Below are positions 8,484 through 16,762 of a stretch of 29,216 nucleotides of DNA, piece by piece. Every line of letters begins with the position of its first letter. The stretch's first letter is position 1. The notes beneath the pieces are model-generated. The model had not been told where the DNA came from. It worked only from the letters and a program-made list of their open reading frames with translations, and made no database searches. The position numbers were made by a program, and so were the translations under genes. Origin of the DNA: UBA2450 sp045132035 (GTDB taxonomy: Bacteria; Bacillota_I; Bacilli_A; RFN20; CAG-826); NCBI GenBank assembly GCA_045132035.1, contig JBGURM010000099.1, positions 1 through 29,216 on the forward strand, read 5' to 3'.

Positions 8484-11129
8484 TTATGCAGAATAATCAC
8501 TGCCATCGGCGTTGATTAATCTGTTTCCGGTATGAGTAACAGAACTTGCTGTATATGTGAATGTAATGTAACCAGCAATACTGGTTTCTGATCTATTCTT
8601 TGCAATGAATGAAGAAGTCTGTGTTTTTAAAGTAGCTTCTGAGTAACATCCGCAATTAGTCACATTGATTCTTGCTTCACCAACAATACCACAAGCAGAA
8701 TTTCCACCTTTTGCTTCTACATCACCATAGTTATTGCATCCATCGATAATAGACGCATTGGTTGTTGAAGTGTTTCTAATTAATCCTGCAATACCACCAA
8801 CATATGTGTAGCCAGAAATCGAACCATGGTTATCACAATTTCTAATTGTCAAAACTAAATAATTTTGAACGTTATTAGTTGCAGCAATAATACCGCCACA
8901 ACCATTTCCAGCAGTAGTTGAAACTGAACCGTAATTAACACAATCTTCAATATTCATTGTAACAATGTATTCTGCATCAGAAGGTTTTGTTTGCCATCCA
9001 CCAAAAATTCCAGCAGTATATTCACCAGTTCCAGTAACATTGCCTCTATTTTCACATCCGATAAGTTTGATTGATGTAGCGCCAACAATAGAAGTAACAT
9101 AGCCGAGGATTCCACCCAATCCAGCAACAGCGCTTCCTGAGGTTGTTGAAACGTTGCCATAATTGTTGCAATTTTTAATTGTTAATAAATTTTCAAATTG
9201 ATAATTTGATGCATAGCCAATCAATCCGCCAATTGAACCGGCAGCACTTGAAACATTGCCATAATTTTTTGAATTTTCGAGATAAAGCGATCCACCAGTA
9301 TCATTGGTTGTTACAACTGCGCCAACAAGACCACCAAATCCAGTACTAGTACCACCAGAAACGGTTGCTCTATTAACAGAATCATAAACGACGGATTTCT
9401 TCACAACAACCGCAGAAACAAGACCACCAGTTAATGCTGTTCCAACAATTGATCCGCTTGAAGCTTCAACGTTTACGAGACATGAATTATAACAACGGCT
9501 AATAAATGCAGCAGCTCTTTGACCGGATGATGTTGAATTAATATTTGCTAAAGTGAGGTTTCTGACACCACCATTAGTGCAGTTTCCAATTAAAGCAACT
9601 TGAGAAGAGCCTGATAATGTTAAATTAGAAATTGTATGTCCATTACCATCAATCATTCCATCAAATCTAGTAATAACTGTTCCAGAATTTTCAAAGTCAA
9701 GGTCAGCAGTTAATCTTGCAACTTTATTAGCGTAATATGGGCTATCCGCGACAGAACTAACAAATGCGTTCCATTCAGCAACACTACTAATTTCATCTTC
9801 GATTCTTCCGCTTCCATACACTTCAATAATTGAGTTTGTAGAACCACATAGAACACCATTAGCAGCCTTCATGGAAGTGGCTTCCACTCCGTTTACTTGA
9901 ATAGATGTTGTTTTGCCAACTTCGCAGGCAGTAATTTCTGCAGATCCTGAACCATCAGCGCCACCAAGAATGCCACCAGCCGTTTTTCCAGAAGTAGACG
10001 TTACAACATTGCCGAAATTATCACAGCCAATAATTTTAGTCATACATTTTGAATAATGATGTCCAACAATACCACCATTACTGCCTCCAGTACTGCCAGT
10101 AACTGAAGCATAATTTGAACAATTCTTGATAGTAAGCGAATCAATTGCAATACCAACTAGCCCACCATTTTGCGTTGTTCCTGAAATAGAACTTGTTCCA
10201 GTAACATGGACATTTTCGATGGTAGCATTTTGTGCTCTAGCAACAGCACCAGCAGCTCTTTGACCAGTGGAAGTAGCTGTAATATTTTCAAAAGTGACGT
10301 TTTTAATTGTGCCACCGACAACATTTCCAAAAGGAGCAACTTGAGTAGAGCCACTTAACGATAGATTAGAAATTGTGTGTCCTTTACCATCAAACGTTCC
10401 TTTAAATGGATAGGTTTGGTTACTCATTGGAATGGTAATTTTATTAGTTAAATCATTATTATCAACATCAACCATTAATTCGACTGTTTGACCTTCGAAA
10501 TCAGTTCCACTTGTAACAATGGTTTTAAATCTTTCAAGCATATCAGGATTGGTGAGTTGTAAATTGTCGCCTTTTTCTGATCCTGCAACGCAAGAGAATG
10601 TTAATGTAATTGAATTTAATGTAGCAGCGCCATCAGCAACAACTCTAACGTAGTTTGGATCTTCATCTAAAAAACTAAATTGCGGATTGCCACTTGGCCA
10701 ATGAATATTTCTTCTTTGATAATATGGAGAATCTGCTGCTAAAGATTCACCCCATGTATAATCAACAGCAATTTTTCCACTGACGACATCACGTTGAATT
10801 CTTTTAATTCCAGATAATTTGTTGTGATCACCAGATACTAAATATGGATTAGCAATTGTTGCGCCATCTTCGAGAACGAGCTTTCCATCAGAAATAGAAA
10901 CACCACTATAATCAAATTGGATTTCTGCTCCACCGCTAGTTCTAACATTCACGGATCCGCTTCCATCAGCGCCAGCCATTGATGTCGCATCTAACACAAC
11001 AGTGTAAGTTGGGGCTGGGTCAGCTCTTAAACCAAAAAGATTTCCATCATTTTTGCTTAATGCAACAGCACAAAGACTAACAGCAACGCTCGCCGCCACT
11101 AAAGAAGTAAAAAATACTTTTTTATTCAT
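8484..11129 (-). CDS. Exported double beta-helix (GLUG-like) surface protein
   Basis: 881 residues, first gene of unit 2. The signal segment (about 4-26) lacks a lipobox: the Cys in VSLCAV is within the hydrophobic core and not followed by a typical lipoprotein context. Residues about 38-182 form the shared N-terminal beta domain ending TLTFSC. Two beta-helix blocks follow (about 190-435 and 445-870), each with an entry motif (GTFDGKGHTISNL or GMIDGNGHTISNL), a QRAA core and repeated GGIxG turns. The tail LINADGSDYSA matches that of the 483-residue paralogue. No catalytic residues are recognisable; glycan binding or adhesion is inferred. The start is firm: AGGAGG 8 bases before ATG, directly downstream of a strong promoter with two palindromic sites. 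The second block is longer than the first, consistent with internal repeat gain. Confidence 0.86.
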   Translation of the reverse strand: MNKKVFFTSLVAASVAVSLCAVALSKNDGNLFGLRADPAPTYTVVLDATSMAGADGSGSVNVRTSGGAEIQFDYSGVSISDGKLVLEDGATIANPYLVSGDHNKLSGIKRIQRDVVSGKIAVDYTWGESLAADSPYYQRRNIHWPSGNPQFSFLDEDPNYVRVVADGAATLNSITLTFSCVAGSEKGDNLQLTNPDMLERFKTIVTSGTDFEGQTVELMVDVDNNDLTNKITIPMSNQTYPFKGTFDGKGHTISNLSLSGSTQVAPFGNVVGGTIKNVTFENITATSTGQRAAGAVARAQNATIENVHVTGTSSISGTTQNGGLVGIAIDSLTIKNCSNYASVTGSTGGSNGGIVGHHYSKCMTKIIGCDNFGNVVTSTSGKTAGGILGGADGSGSAEITACEVGKTTSIQVNGVEATSMKAANGVLCGSTNSIIEVYGSGRIEDEISSVAEWNAFVSSVADSPYYANKVARLTADLDFENSGTVITRFDGMIDGNGHTISNLTLSGSSQVALIGNCTNGGVRNLTLANINSTSSGQRAAAFISRCYNSCLVNVEASSGSIVGTALTGGLVSAVVVKKSVVYDSVNRATVSGGTSTGFGGLVGAVVTTNDTGGSLYLENSKNYGNVSSAAGSIGGLIGYASNYQFENLLTIKNCNNYGNVSTTSGSAVAGLGGILGYVTSIVGATSIKLIGCENRGNVTGTGEYTAGIFGGWQTKPSDAEYIVTMNIEDCVNYGSVSTTAGNGCGGIIAATNNVQNYLVLTIRNCDNHGSISGYTYVGGIAGLIRNTSTTNASIIDGCNNYGDVEAKGGNSACGIVGEARINVTNCGCYSEATLKTQTSSFIAKNRSETSIAGYITFTYTASSVTHTGNRLINADGSDYSA

Positions 11130-11191
11130 TTAAATATCCTCCTGTAATTCTTTGTAGTCAGCAAAGAAATACATAGTTCTTTATTATATAT

Positions 11192-11221
11192 ATAATAGCC
11201 CCCACTAACTCTTTTTGTAAA
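11192..11221 (-). promoter_or_regulatory. Promoter of unit 2
   Basis: On the minus strand, TTTACA (11216-11221) and TATTAT (11192-11197) are separated by 18 bases, about 63 bases upstream of the start codon at 11129. The -35 directly abuts a GAAAATNATTTTC-like site. The terminator of unit 1 lies just upstream, so this promoter is needed for the four downstream genes. Confidence 0.6.
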
Positions 11222-11234
11222 GAAAATAATTTCA
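11222..11234. promoter_or_regulatory. Palindromic operator-like site (imperfect copy)
   Basis: GAAAATAATTTCA matches GAAAAT-N-ATTTTC at 11 of 13 positions and touches the -35 box of the unit 2 promoter. Its centre is 42 bp, about four helical turns, from the perfect copy at 11264-11276. Confidence 0.4.
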
Positions 11235-11263
11235 AAATTTTTGAAACTTTTTTGAAAAAAACT

Positions 11264-11276
11264 GAAAATAATTTTC
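11264..11276. promoter_or_regulatory. Palindromic operator-like site (perfect copy)
   Basis: GAAAATAATTTTC is a perfect 13-base palindrome around a central base. An identical copy occurs at 28186-28198 upstream of the transporter operon, which points to a shared regulator. The family of that regulator cannot be told from the site alone. Confidence 0.5.
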
Positions 11277-11293
11277 ATTTTTATTAAACTAGT

Positions 11294-11330
11294 AAAATTA
11301 AAAGAACCGAACTCGCTTGGACTTCGGTTC
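11294..11330 (-). terminator. Intrinsic terminator of unit 1
   Basis: On the minus strand, GAACCGAA (11323-11330) pairs perfectly with TTCGGTTC (11304-11311) across an 11-base loop, followed at once by TTTTAATTTT. It lies 24 bases beyond the stop codon at 11354 and separates the transporter/GH43 unit from unit 2. Confidence 0.8.
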
Positions 11331-11353
11331 AATTGTTATTGATTATATCAATA

Positions 11354-14302
11354 CTATTCAGTGGCTTTTACGTTTCCAGAAAGAGTTCCACCACTACCTT
11401 CACTGCCTGAGTTTTCATTTGTGGCAGCAACAAATCCAGGAGTTGCAGCGTCACCGCCGATTTCATTAACATCAGTTTCGGAGACGATTAATTCTTTAGA
11501 GCTTGTTTTTAGAACAACACCATATATCACTTTACTGTTTTGAACGCTCACTCTAGCTCTACCAGCAATACCTCCGGTGTAAGTACCGGTTGATGTAACG
11601 TTACCATAGTTAACACAATTAAAGATTCCACTGTCTTTTGTTGATTGTCTAATTAATCCGGCAATACCACCTGTATTGCTTCCGCCAACAATTGTTGCTT
11701 TATTTGTACAGCTGTTTATAGTAACCTTATTACTCGAATTCTTATTACTAGAACCTAAAATGCCACCATTGCCATTACCGGTTCCGGTTAAAGAACCTTC
11801 ATTAACACAATTAGAAATAGTTAGTGTCCCAGAATAGAAATAGCCACAAATACCGCCATTACTTTCGTTACTAGCAGAAATAGTAGCTTTATTTGAACAA
11901 TTGCTAATGGTTGTCCCTGCCCCTGTTCCTTTAATAGAAACAGCAACGATACCACCATTTTCCTTAACACCAGTAATTGTGCCGCTTAAAATGTGACAAT
12001 TATCAATTGTTGCATCAATTGCTCTAGCAACAAAACCAGCTGCTCTTTGACCAGTTGCGGTAATATTAACATTTGCTAAATTAAGGTTTTTAATTGTGCC
12101 ACCATCAACATTTCCAAAGAAAGCAATCGTATTCTTTTGAGTTCCGTTTTTAAATCCAGTAATTGTGTGACCATCGCCATCAAATGTTCCTTTAAATGGA
12201 GCTTTATCGATAGAAGCGATAGCTGAACCAAATTCAACATTAGTTAAATCAAGATCAGCGTTTAATTTAATATATTCACCTTCACAAGAATGGTAATTGG
12301 TGACGTTGCCACTTTCATCTTTGGTTCCATCCCAAACATAAGTTCTGAAGGCTTGTAAATCTTCAACAGTGTTAATTACATGAGGAAAATCACCTGTTGG
12401 TTCAATAATTCTTCCAGAAATTACTTCACCACAAATAGTGCATTCACAATAATCTTCATATCCTTGTTCTGTACTAGTAGGTTCTTGGTTTTTGACTTCG
12501 CCTGGATGATGGTTGACATTTCCATCTTCATCACAAACACAGACGTTTTCAAAAGATTTAATAGTGGCTGGATAAGAACCAATAACATAACCAACTCCAT
12601 CGCCTAACGCTTTAACTGGGGTTGCATTTTTTTCTTCGCCCAATCTATATACATTAGCGTTTTCATAGGAATAACAACCAGAAACTTCACCTTTATTATG
12701 TCTTCCAATAATTCCACCAACAGAACCGTTGTTTGCATGAACATCGCCAAAATTAAGGCAATTCTCAATCTTGGCTCCAACACTACCTGTGAGATTGTTA
12801 GAGAATCCAATAATTCCACCAACACCAGCGTTAGCAATGTTTGTTTCTTCACATTGATCTGCAGAAACTTCACCATAGTTCTTGCATCCACTAATTAAAA
12901 TATCGGTAGCGGTAAATCCAGATGCGCTGATAGTCGCACCAACAATACCACCAGAATTACCAGCTCCTGTAGAAGTAACTTTTGCTCTATTTATACAATT
13001 CTTAACTGAAGAGTTACTGTTAATTAAGACAGCAGCTATGCCACCAATTTGTTTTGGTCCTTTAATTTCTCCAGAAATAACTTCGATATTTTCAAAATGA
13101 GAATCAACTACTCTAGCGGCAACTGCAGCTGCTCTTTGTGTATTAGTGGCAGTAATATCAACATTCTCAAATTTGATATTTTTGACTGAGCCACCTTCAA
13201 TATCAGAAATAAAGGCTGCTTCATCACCACGAGAAACAACTAATTCACTAATTGTATGGTTCTTGCCGTCGATATTTCCACTGAATGGATTTTTAACTCC
13301 ACCAATTGCAGTAAATGTTTTTCCTTCATCGTAATCAAATGTTATATCGTTACTTAAAACAAAATATTTGCCTTCAAAGGTTTCCCCGTTAATTGTGGCG
13401 CTACTAAGTTCTTCTAAATCTTTGACACTAGCAAGAACAAACGGTTTATCTTCAGCACCATATCCTTCAGCTTCTGCTAATTTATGTTGAGATTGTTCAT
13501 TATCAACTAATGCTTCATAATCGACATCTTGTCCATCTTGATTATTTTCAAAATATTTGCCACATCTTTCACACTGGAAATATTCTTTCACATAAGAAGA
13601 GAAAGTTCTTGTTTCTTCATGATGATACTTATAATCATGACCTAGAGGCTCTCCATATTCGAATGTTCTCGATGTATCGATATGAGAGTGATTTCTAGAA
13701 CATACATAATAATATGTTCCTGCATGAGTGCAATCTGGTTCTTGTGCAAGATTTAAACAATGACCGTTATCATCATAGACAGGTTCTTGAACAGAATAAT
13801 CGTGTGATTCATCAGCAACATTAAATGTTTCTGTTAATGAATGAGCACCACAAATACAAGAATAATAGTAGTCGTTTGATGTTCCACATCCTTCTTGTTT
13901 TGGTTGATTAACTAAGTATTTATCAGCTTCAACTCTTTGATTAAATAAGTGAGCGGCTTCTTCTCTATGTTGACATTCACTACAAACACGATAGTGATTT
14001 GATTCACCTTCCTCATATTGCCAAGCGCCAAATTGGTGGTCTTCTAATTCACCGTATTCAAAGCCACAAACGGCACAGACTGCTTTATGTGAACAGGTTG
14101 CTGTTCCACCACTATGCAATTCTCTTTCGGTTGTTTTACCACATTCAGTACATACTTGATAGTGATACGCTCCATCAGAAACATATTTGTATGTATGTTT
14201 GGTATGTTCAGGTTCTCCTGATCCACCAGATGTACATCCGGCTAATGCCATCCCAAAAACACTAATTAATCCAATTAGTTTAAGTTTCAATCCTTTTTTC
14301 AT
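11354..14302 (-). CDS. Lipoprotein with Cys-pair repeats and two GLUG-like beta-helix blocks
   Basis: 982 residues, last gene of unit 1. A lipobox (LAGC, Cys23) makes it a lipid-anchored surface protein. Residues 35-275 carry repeated units of the type 'H..Y.....HY.VC.xCG' with Cys pairs at 51/54, 76/79, 107/110, 149/151 and 244/247 and flanking His, suggesting small metal-stabilised modules. The first beta-helix block runs from about 285 to 575, a further Cys-pair module (CECTICGE) comes near residue 630, and the second block covers about 645-975. Both blocks have the FDG/IDG entry motif and QRAA core of the unit 2 paralogues. No enzyme domain is visible. The start is supported by GGAGG 9 bases upstream of ATG, 23 bases from the GH43 gene. 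The unusual combination may form a stalk plus binding surface; that role is an inference. Confidence 0.83.
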   Translation of the reverse strand: MKKGLKLKLIGLISVFGMALAGCTSGGSGEPEHTKHTYKYVSDGAYHYQVCTECGKTTERELHSGGTATCSHKAVCAVCGFEYGELEDHQFGAWQYEEGESNHYRVCSECQHREEAAHLFNQRVEADKYLVNQPKQEGCGTSNDYYYSCICGAHSLTETFNVADESHDYSVQEPVYDDNGHCLNLAQEPDCTHAGTYYYVCSRNHSHIDTSRTFEYGEPLGHDYKYHHEETRTFSSYVKEYFQCERCGKYFENNQDGQDVDYEALVDNEQSQHKLAEAEGYGAEDKPFVLASVKDLEELSSATINGETFEGKYFVLSNDITFDYDEGKTFTAIGGVKNPFSGNIDGKNHTISELVVSRGDEAAFISDIEGGSVKNIKFENVDITATNTQRAAAVAARVVDSHFENIEVISGEIKGPKQIGGIAAVLINSNSSVKNCINRAKVTSTGAGNSGGIVGATISASGFTATDILISGCKNYGEVSADQCEETNIANAGVGGIIGFSNNLTGSVGAKIENCLNFGDVHANNGSVGGIIGRHNKGEVSGCYSYENANVYRLGEEKNATPVKALGDGVGYVIGSYPATIKSFENVCVCDEDGNVNHHPGEVKNQEPTSTEQGYEDYCECTICGEVISGRIIEPTGDFPHVINTVEDLQAFRTYVWDGTKDESGNVTNYHSCEGEYIKLNADLDLTNVEFGSAIASIDKAPFKGTFDGDGHTITGFKNGTQKNTIAFFGNVDGGTIKNLNLANVNITATGQRAAGFVARAIDATIDNCHILSGTITGVKENGGIVAVSIKGTGAGTTISNCSNKATISASNESNGGICGYFYSGTLTISNCVNEGSLTGTGNGNGGILGSSNKNSSNKVTINSCTNKATIVGGSNTGGIAGLIRQSTKDSGIFNCVNYGNVTSTGTYTGGIAGRARVSVQNSKVIYGVVLKTSSKELIVSETDVNEIGGDAATPGFVAATNENSGSEGSGGTLSGNVKATE

Positions 14303-14325
14303 AACGTTGTGCCTCCGCGTAAAGC

Positions 14326-16749
14326 TTATTTATTTAAAGAATTAATTTTTAAATTTGCGTAGCGTCCTTTTGAACGATAGGAATATATTGATGCTGCTCC
14401 AACAACAAATGGAAGCGAGTCGGATGTATGCAATAGATGCTTGCCATCCATATAAACATCAATAACGCTGTCAACGATTGTCATCTCATAATGATGATAT
14501 TCATCCAATATGGATTTATCCAATTCGATTGTTGCTAAATTATATGATTTAACATCACCAAAATTATATTTAGCGACACTAATTCTATTTGGTTTAATTT
14601 CTAAATAGTAACCTTGAATATGCGTATTCGCGTCTTTAAAGTCTTGATGTGGGACATCGCTATAAGCGTAGTTGTTTTGTCTCACCATTAGACCAATTGA
14701 GCCTTTTTCTTCAGTTACTGATTCTAATTTAATTGTACTCTCTATAGAGACATTAGTTAATAATTGCGAGGAAACATACGCAAAATTTCTTCTTCCTTCG
14801 CTAACTAATTCTCCATTCTCTAAATAATAGTTTCCAAGTTTAACATTTATTCCGTCATAATTCTTTTTAAAATCGTTCTCGTATTGGAAATCGTTATTGA
14901 AAAGGGCAAAGGAAAGAGAAACAAACGCGAATTCTTCTGATTCGTTTCTTAATTCAATTCTATGAATTCCTTTTTCAATATTTCCAAAATCAACGAATAA
15001 GCGAACTATGTCTTCCTCGGCTTCAATTTCCTTAGGAAGTTTTTTAATTCTTTGTTCGTTATCTAACGAAACACTGATAGCCTTATTTAAAGATTCTTTT
15101 GGTAATGTAAGAACAAGACCATAGTGACCAGTTTCTTTAAAATTGACATCGTACATTAAAGAATTGCCTGGTTTTTGTAAAAGCATTCCTTTTGTTAAAC
15201 AATATTCACTCTTATATTTTTCTAAAGATAACAAACCACTACCATTTAAAAGGGCAGATTGATAACTATCGTAATCAAACGCAGGAATTTCTTCTAATGC
15301 TTGCTTGATTTCATTTTGATCACTACTACCATTAGCCTCATCAGAAATTGCGCTATAACCAACAACTAAGTCTTTGTTTGAATAACTATAGCCAATCTTT
15401 CCTCCTAATAAATTCGCTTTAACGGATACTTTTCTCATGTTGTCAAAATAAACATTAAGAACGCCATCATATGCTATTCTAATCGTGTGATTATCTTTAG
15501 AAGAATATTCATATTTAAATGTGCTTTCTCCAAGAACGTTTTCTTTCTCATCTAAGACCTGAACAACCTTAATTTGTTTATTTTTATAATCGACAAAAAC
15601 ATACGAATAACACTTATTATCGATATAAGAAAACAGGTATTTTACTTCTCCACCATTAGATGAATTAAATTCACAAGTGAATCTTTTGTTACTTAATAAT
15701 TTAGACAAATATAGTCCTTCTTTAACTTTTTCAAACCCTTCAAGATTATATGAATGTAATCTAGGAAAATGAGGATAGATAGAACCTTCTTTGTTATGAA
15801 CAGAAGTCATAAAACCATGATTAACGAGGAGTCTATCAATATTAAATGAACGATGAGTCATTCCATCTTCATATAAAACATCAAGATTGTGATAGCAGAT
15901 ATAATAGCTATCTAAATCTGGCCCCATGAAATTAATCGAATGTCCTAATCCAACATGTCCTTCATCTTTGTCGCAATTCAAAAGCACAATACGGGATGGG
16001 CCTCTTTTAAATGAATCCGCAATAGTTTGAATATTTGTTTTGTCTAATTTATTTGTTGTTGCATAAATAACTTGATAGCCAGGTGTTTGATAGTGACACC
16101 CAGTATATGTAATATAGTAAAAATCTCTGACTTTAGTAATTCCTGGGCCTTCTGTCCACGCACCAGTGCCATCGGTGGCTTTGATTAACGCTCCTTCGCC
16201 TAATTCTTTCATATCTTTAAATTCATGAATTGTGATACCAAACGGAGTAGCGTGAGCAAAATAAATTGACTCATCATCATCGATAAGCAATGTTCCATCA
16301 ATTCTCTTGTCAATTTGTTCAGAATGAGCCTCAAATGGTCCTTCTGGAGTGTCCGCTACTAAAATACGGTGACCCCTATAAGGAGAGACAGCTTCTGGAC
16401 CAGGAGAAATAATCATGTAGAACTTTCCATTAAAATAATAAACCTCTGGAGCGTATGCGTTTTGAGTATATCTTCCGTTTTCATCTTTAGGAGAAACGAC
16501 ATATCCTTCCGGAAGTCCTTTGCCTTGGCATTTTTCCCAGTTAAGTAGGTCCTTACTCTTCCAAGCACGTAAGCCATGGTTTGTTAATCCACTAGTGGTT
16601 ACATATAAATAATATATTCCGTTATAACGCATGATATATGGATCAGCGCATCCAGTAGGAAACTGTCCTTTGACAACGCTCTTATCGAGTCCGCCTAAAT
16701 CAAAATTGTTAAATCTAGTATTATCGTAAAAAATAACTTGTTTATCCAT
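14326..16749 (-). CDS. GH43-type glycoside hydrolase with LamG- and CBM-like domains, no signal peptide
   Basis: 807 residues from the ATG at 16749, chosen because AAAGGA lies 9 bases upstream; a GTG two codons earlier is too close to the ribosome site. An in-frame stop at 16771-16773 prevents any longer N-terminus, so no signal peptide is encoded. Residues about 8-320 are a GH43 five-bladed propeller with the expected triad: base Asp36 (CADPYIM), Asp151 (RIDGTLL) and acid Glu200 (TEGPGI), plus His270 (GLGHS). GH43 enzymes are inverting arabinanases, arabinofuranosidases or xylosidases. A LamG-like sandwich (about 335-470), a CBM6-like sandwich (about 480-620) and a second LamG-like domain (about 640-805) follow. 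Two paralogues directly upstream have degenerate active sites. It probably cleaves imported oligosaccharides in the cytoplasm; non-classical export cannot be excluded. Confidence 0.87.
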   Translation of the reverse strand: MDKQVIFYDNTRFNNFDLGGLDKSVVKGQFPTGCADPYIMRYNGIYYLYVTTSGLTNHGLRAWKSKDLLNWEKCQGKGLPEGYVVSPKDENGRYTQNAYAPEVYYFNGKFYMIISPGPEAVSPYRGHRILVADTPEGPFEAHSEQIDKRIDGTLLIDDDESIYFAHATPFGITIHEFKDMKELGEGALIKATDGTGAWTEGPGITKVRDFYYITYTGCHYQTPGYQVIYATTNKLDKTNIQTIADSFKRGPSRIVLLNCDKDEGHVGLGHSINFMGPDLDSYYICYHNLDVLYEDGMTHRSFNIDRLLVNHGFMTSVHNKEGSIYPHFPRLHSYNLEGFEKVKEGLYLSKLLSNKRFTCEFNSSNGGEVKYLFSYIDNKCYSYVFVDYKNKQIKVVQVLDEKENVLGESTFKYEYSSKDNHTIRIAYDGVLNVYFDNMRKVSVKANLLGGKIGYSYSNKDLVVGYSAISDEANGSSDQNEIKQALEEIPAFDYDSYQSALLNGSGLLSLEKYKSEYCLTKGMLLQKPGNSLMYDVNFKETGHYGLVLTLPKESLNKAISVSLDNEQRIKKLPKEIEAEEDIVRLFVDFGNIEKGIHRIELRNESEEFAFVSLSFALFNNDFQYENDFKKNYDGINVKLGNYYLENGELVSEGRRNFAYVSSQLLTNVSIESTIKLESVTEEKGSIGLMVRQNNYAYSDVPHQDFKDANTHIQGYYLEIKPNRISVAKYNFGDVKSYNLATIELDKSILDEYHHYEMTIVDSVIDVYMDGKHLLHTSDSLPFVVGAASIYSYRSKGRYANLKINSLNK

Positions 16750-16762
16750 AATCACTAATCCT

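Noticed and set aside
11126..11332. 68-codon ORF between the two operons
   Set aside because: It runs through the terminator and the unit 2 promoter and has low-complexity composition typical of non-coding A/T-rich DNA.
467..14302. CRISPR array or DNA-level tandem repeat as explanation for the repeated GGI-rich DNA
   Set aside because: The repetition follows the reading frame and codes for beta-helix turns with varied DNA, not identical repeats with unique spacers.
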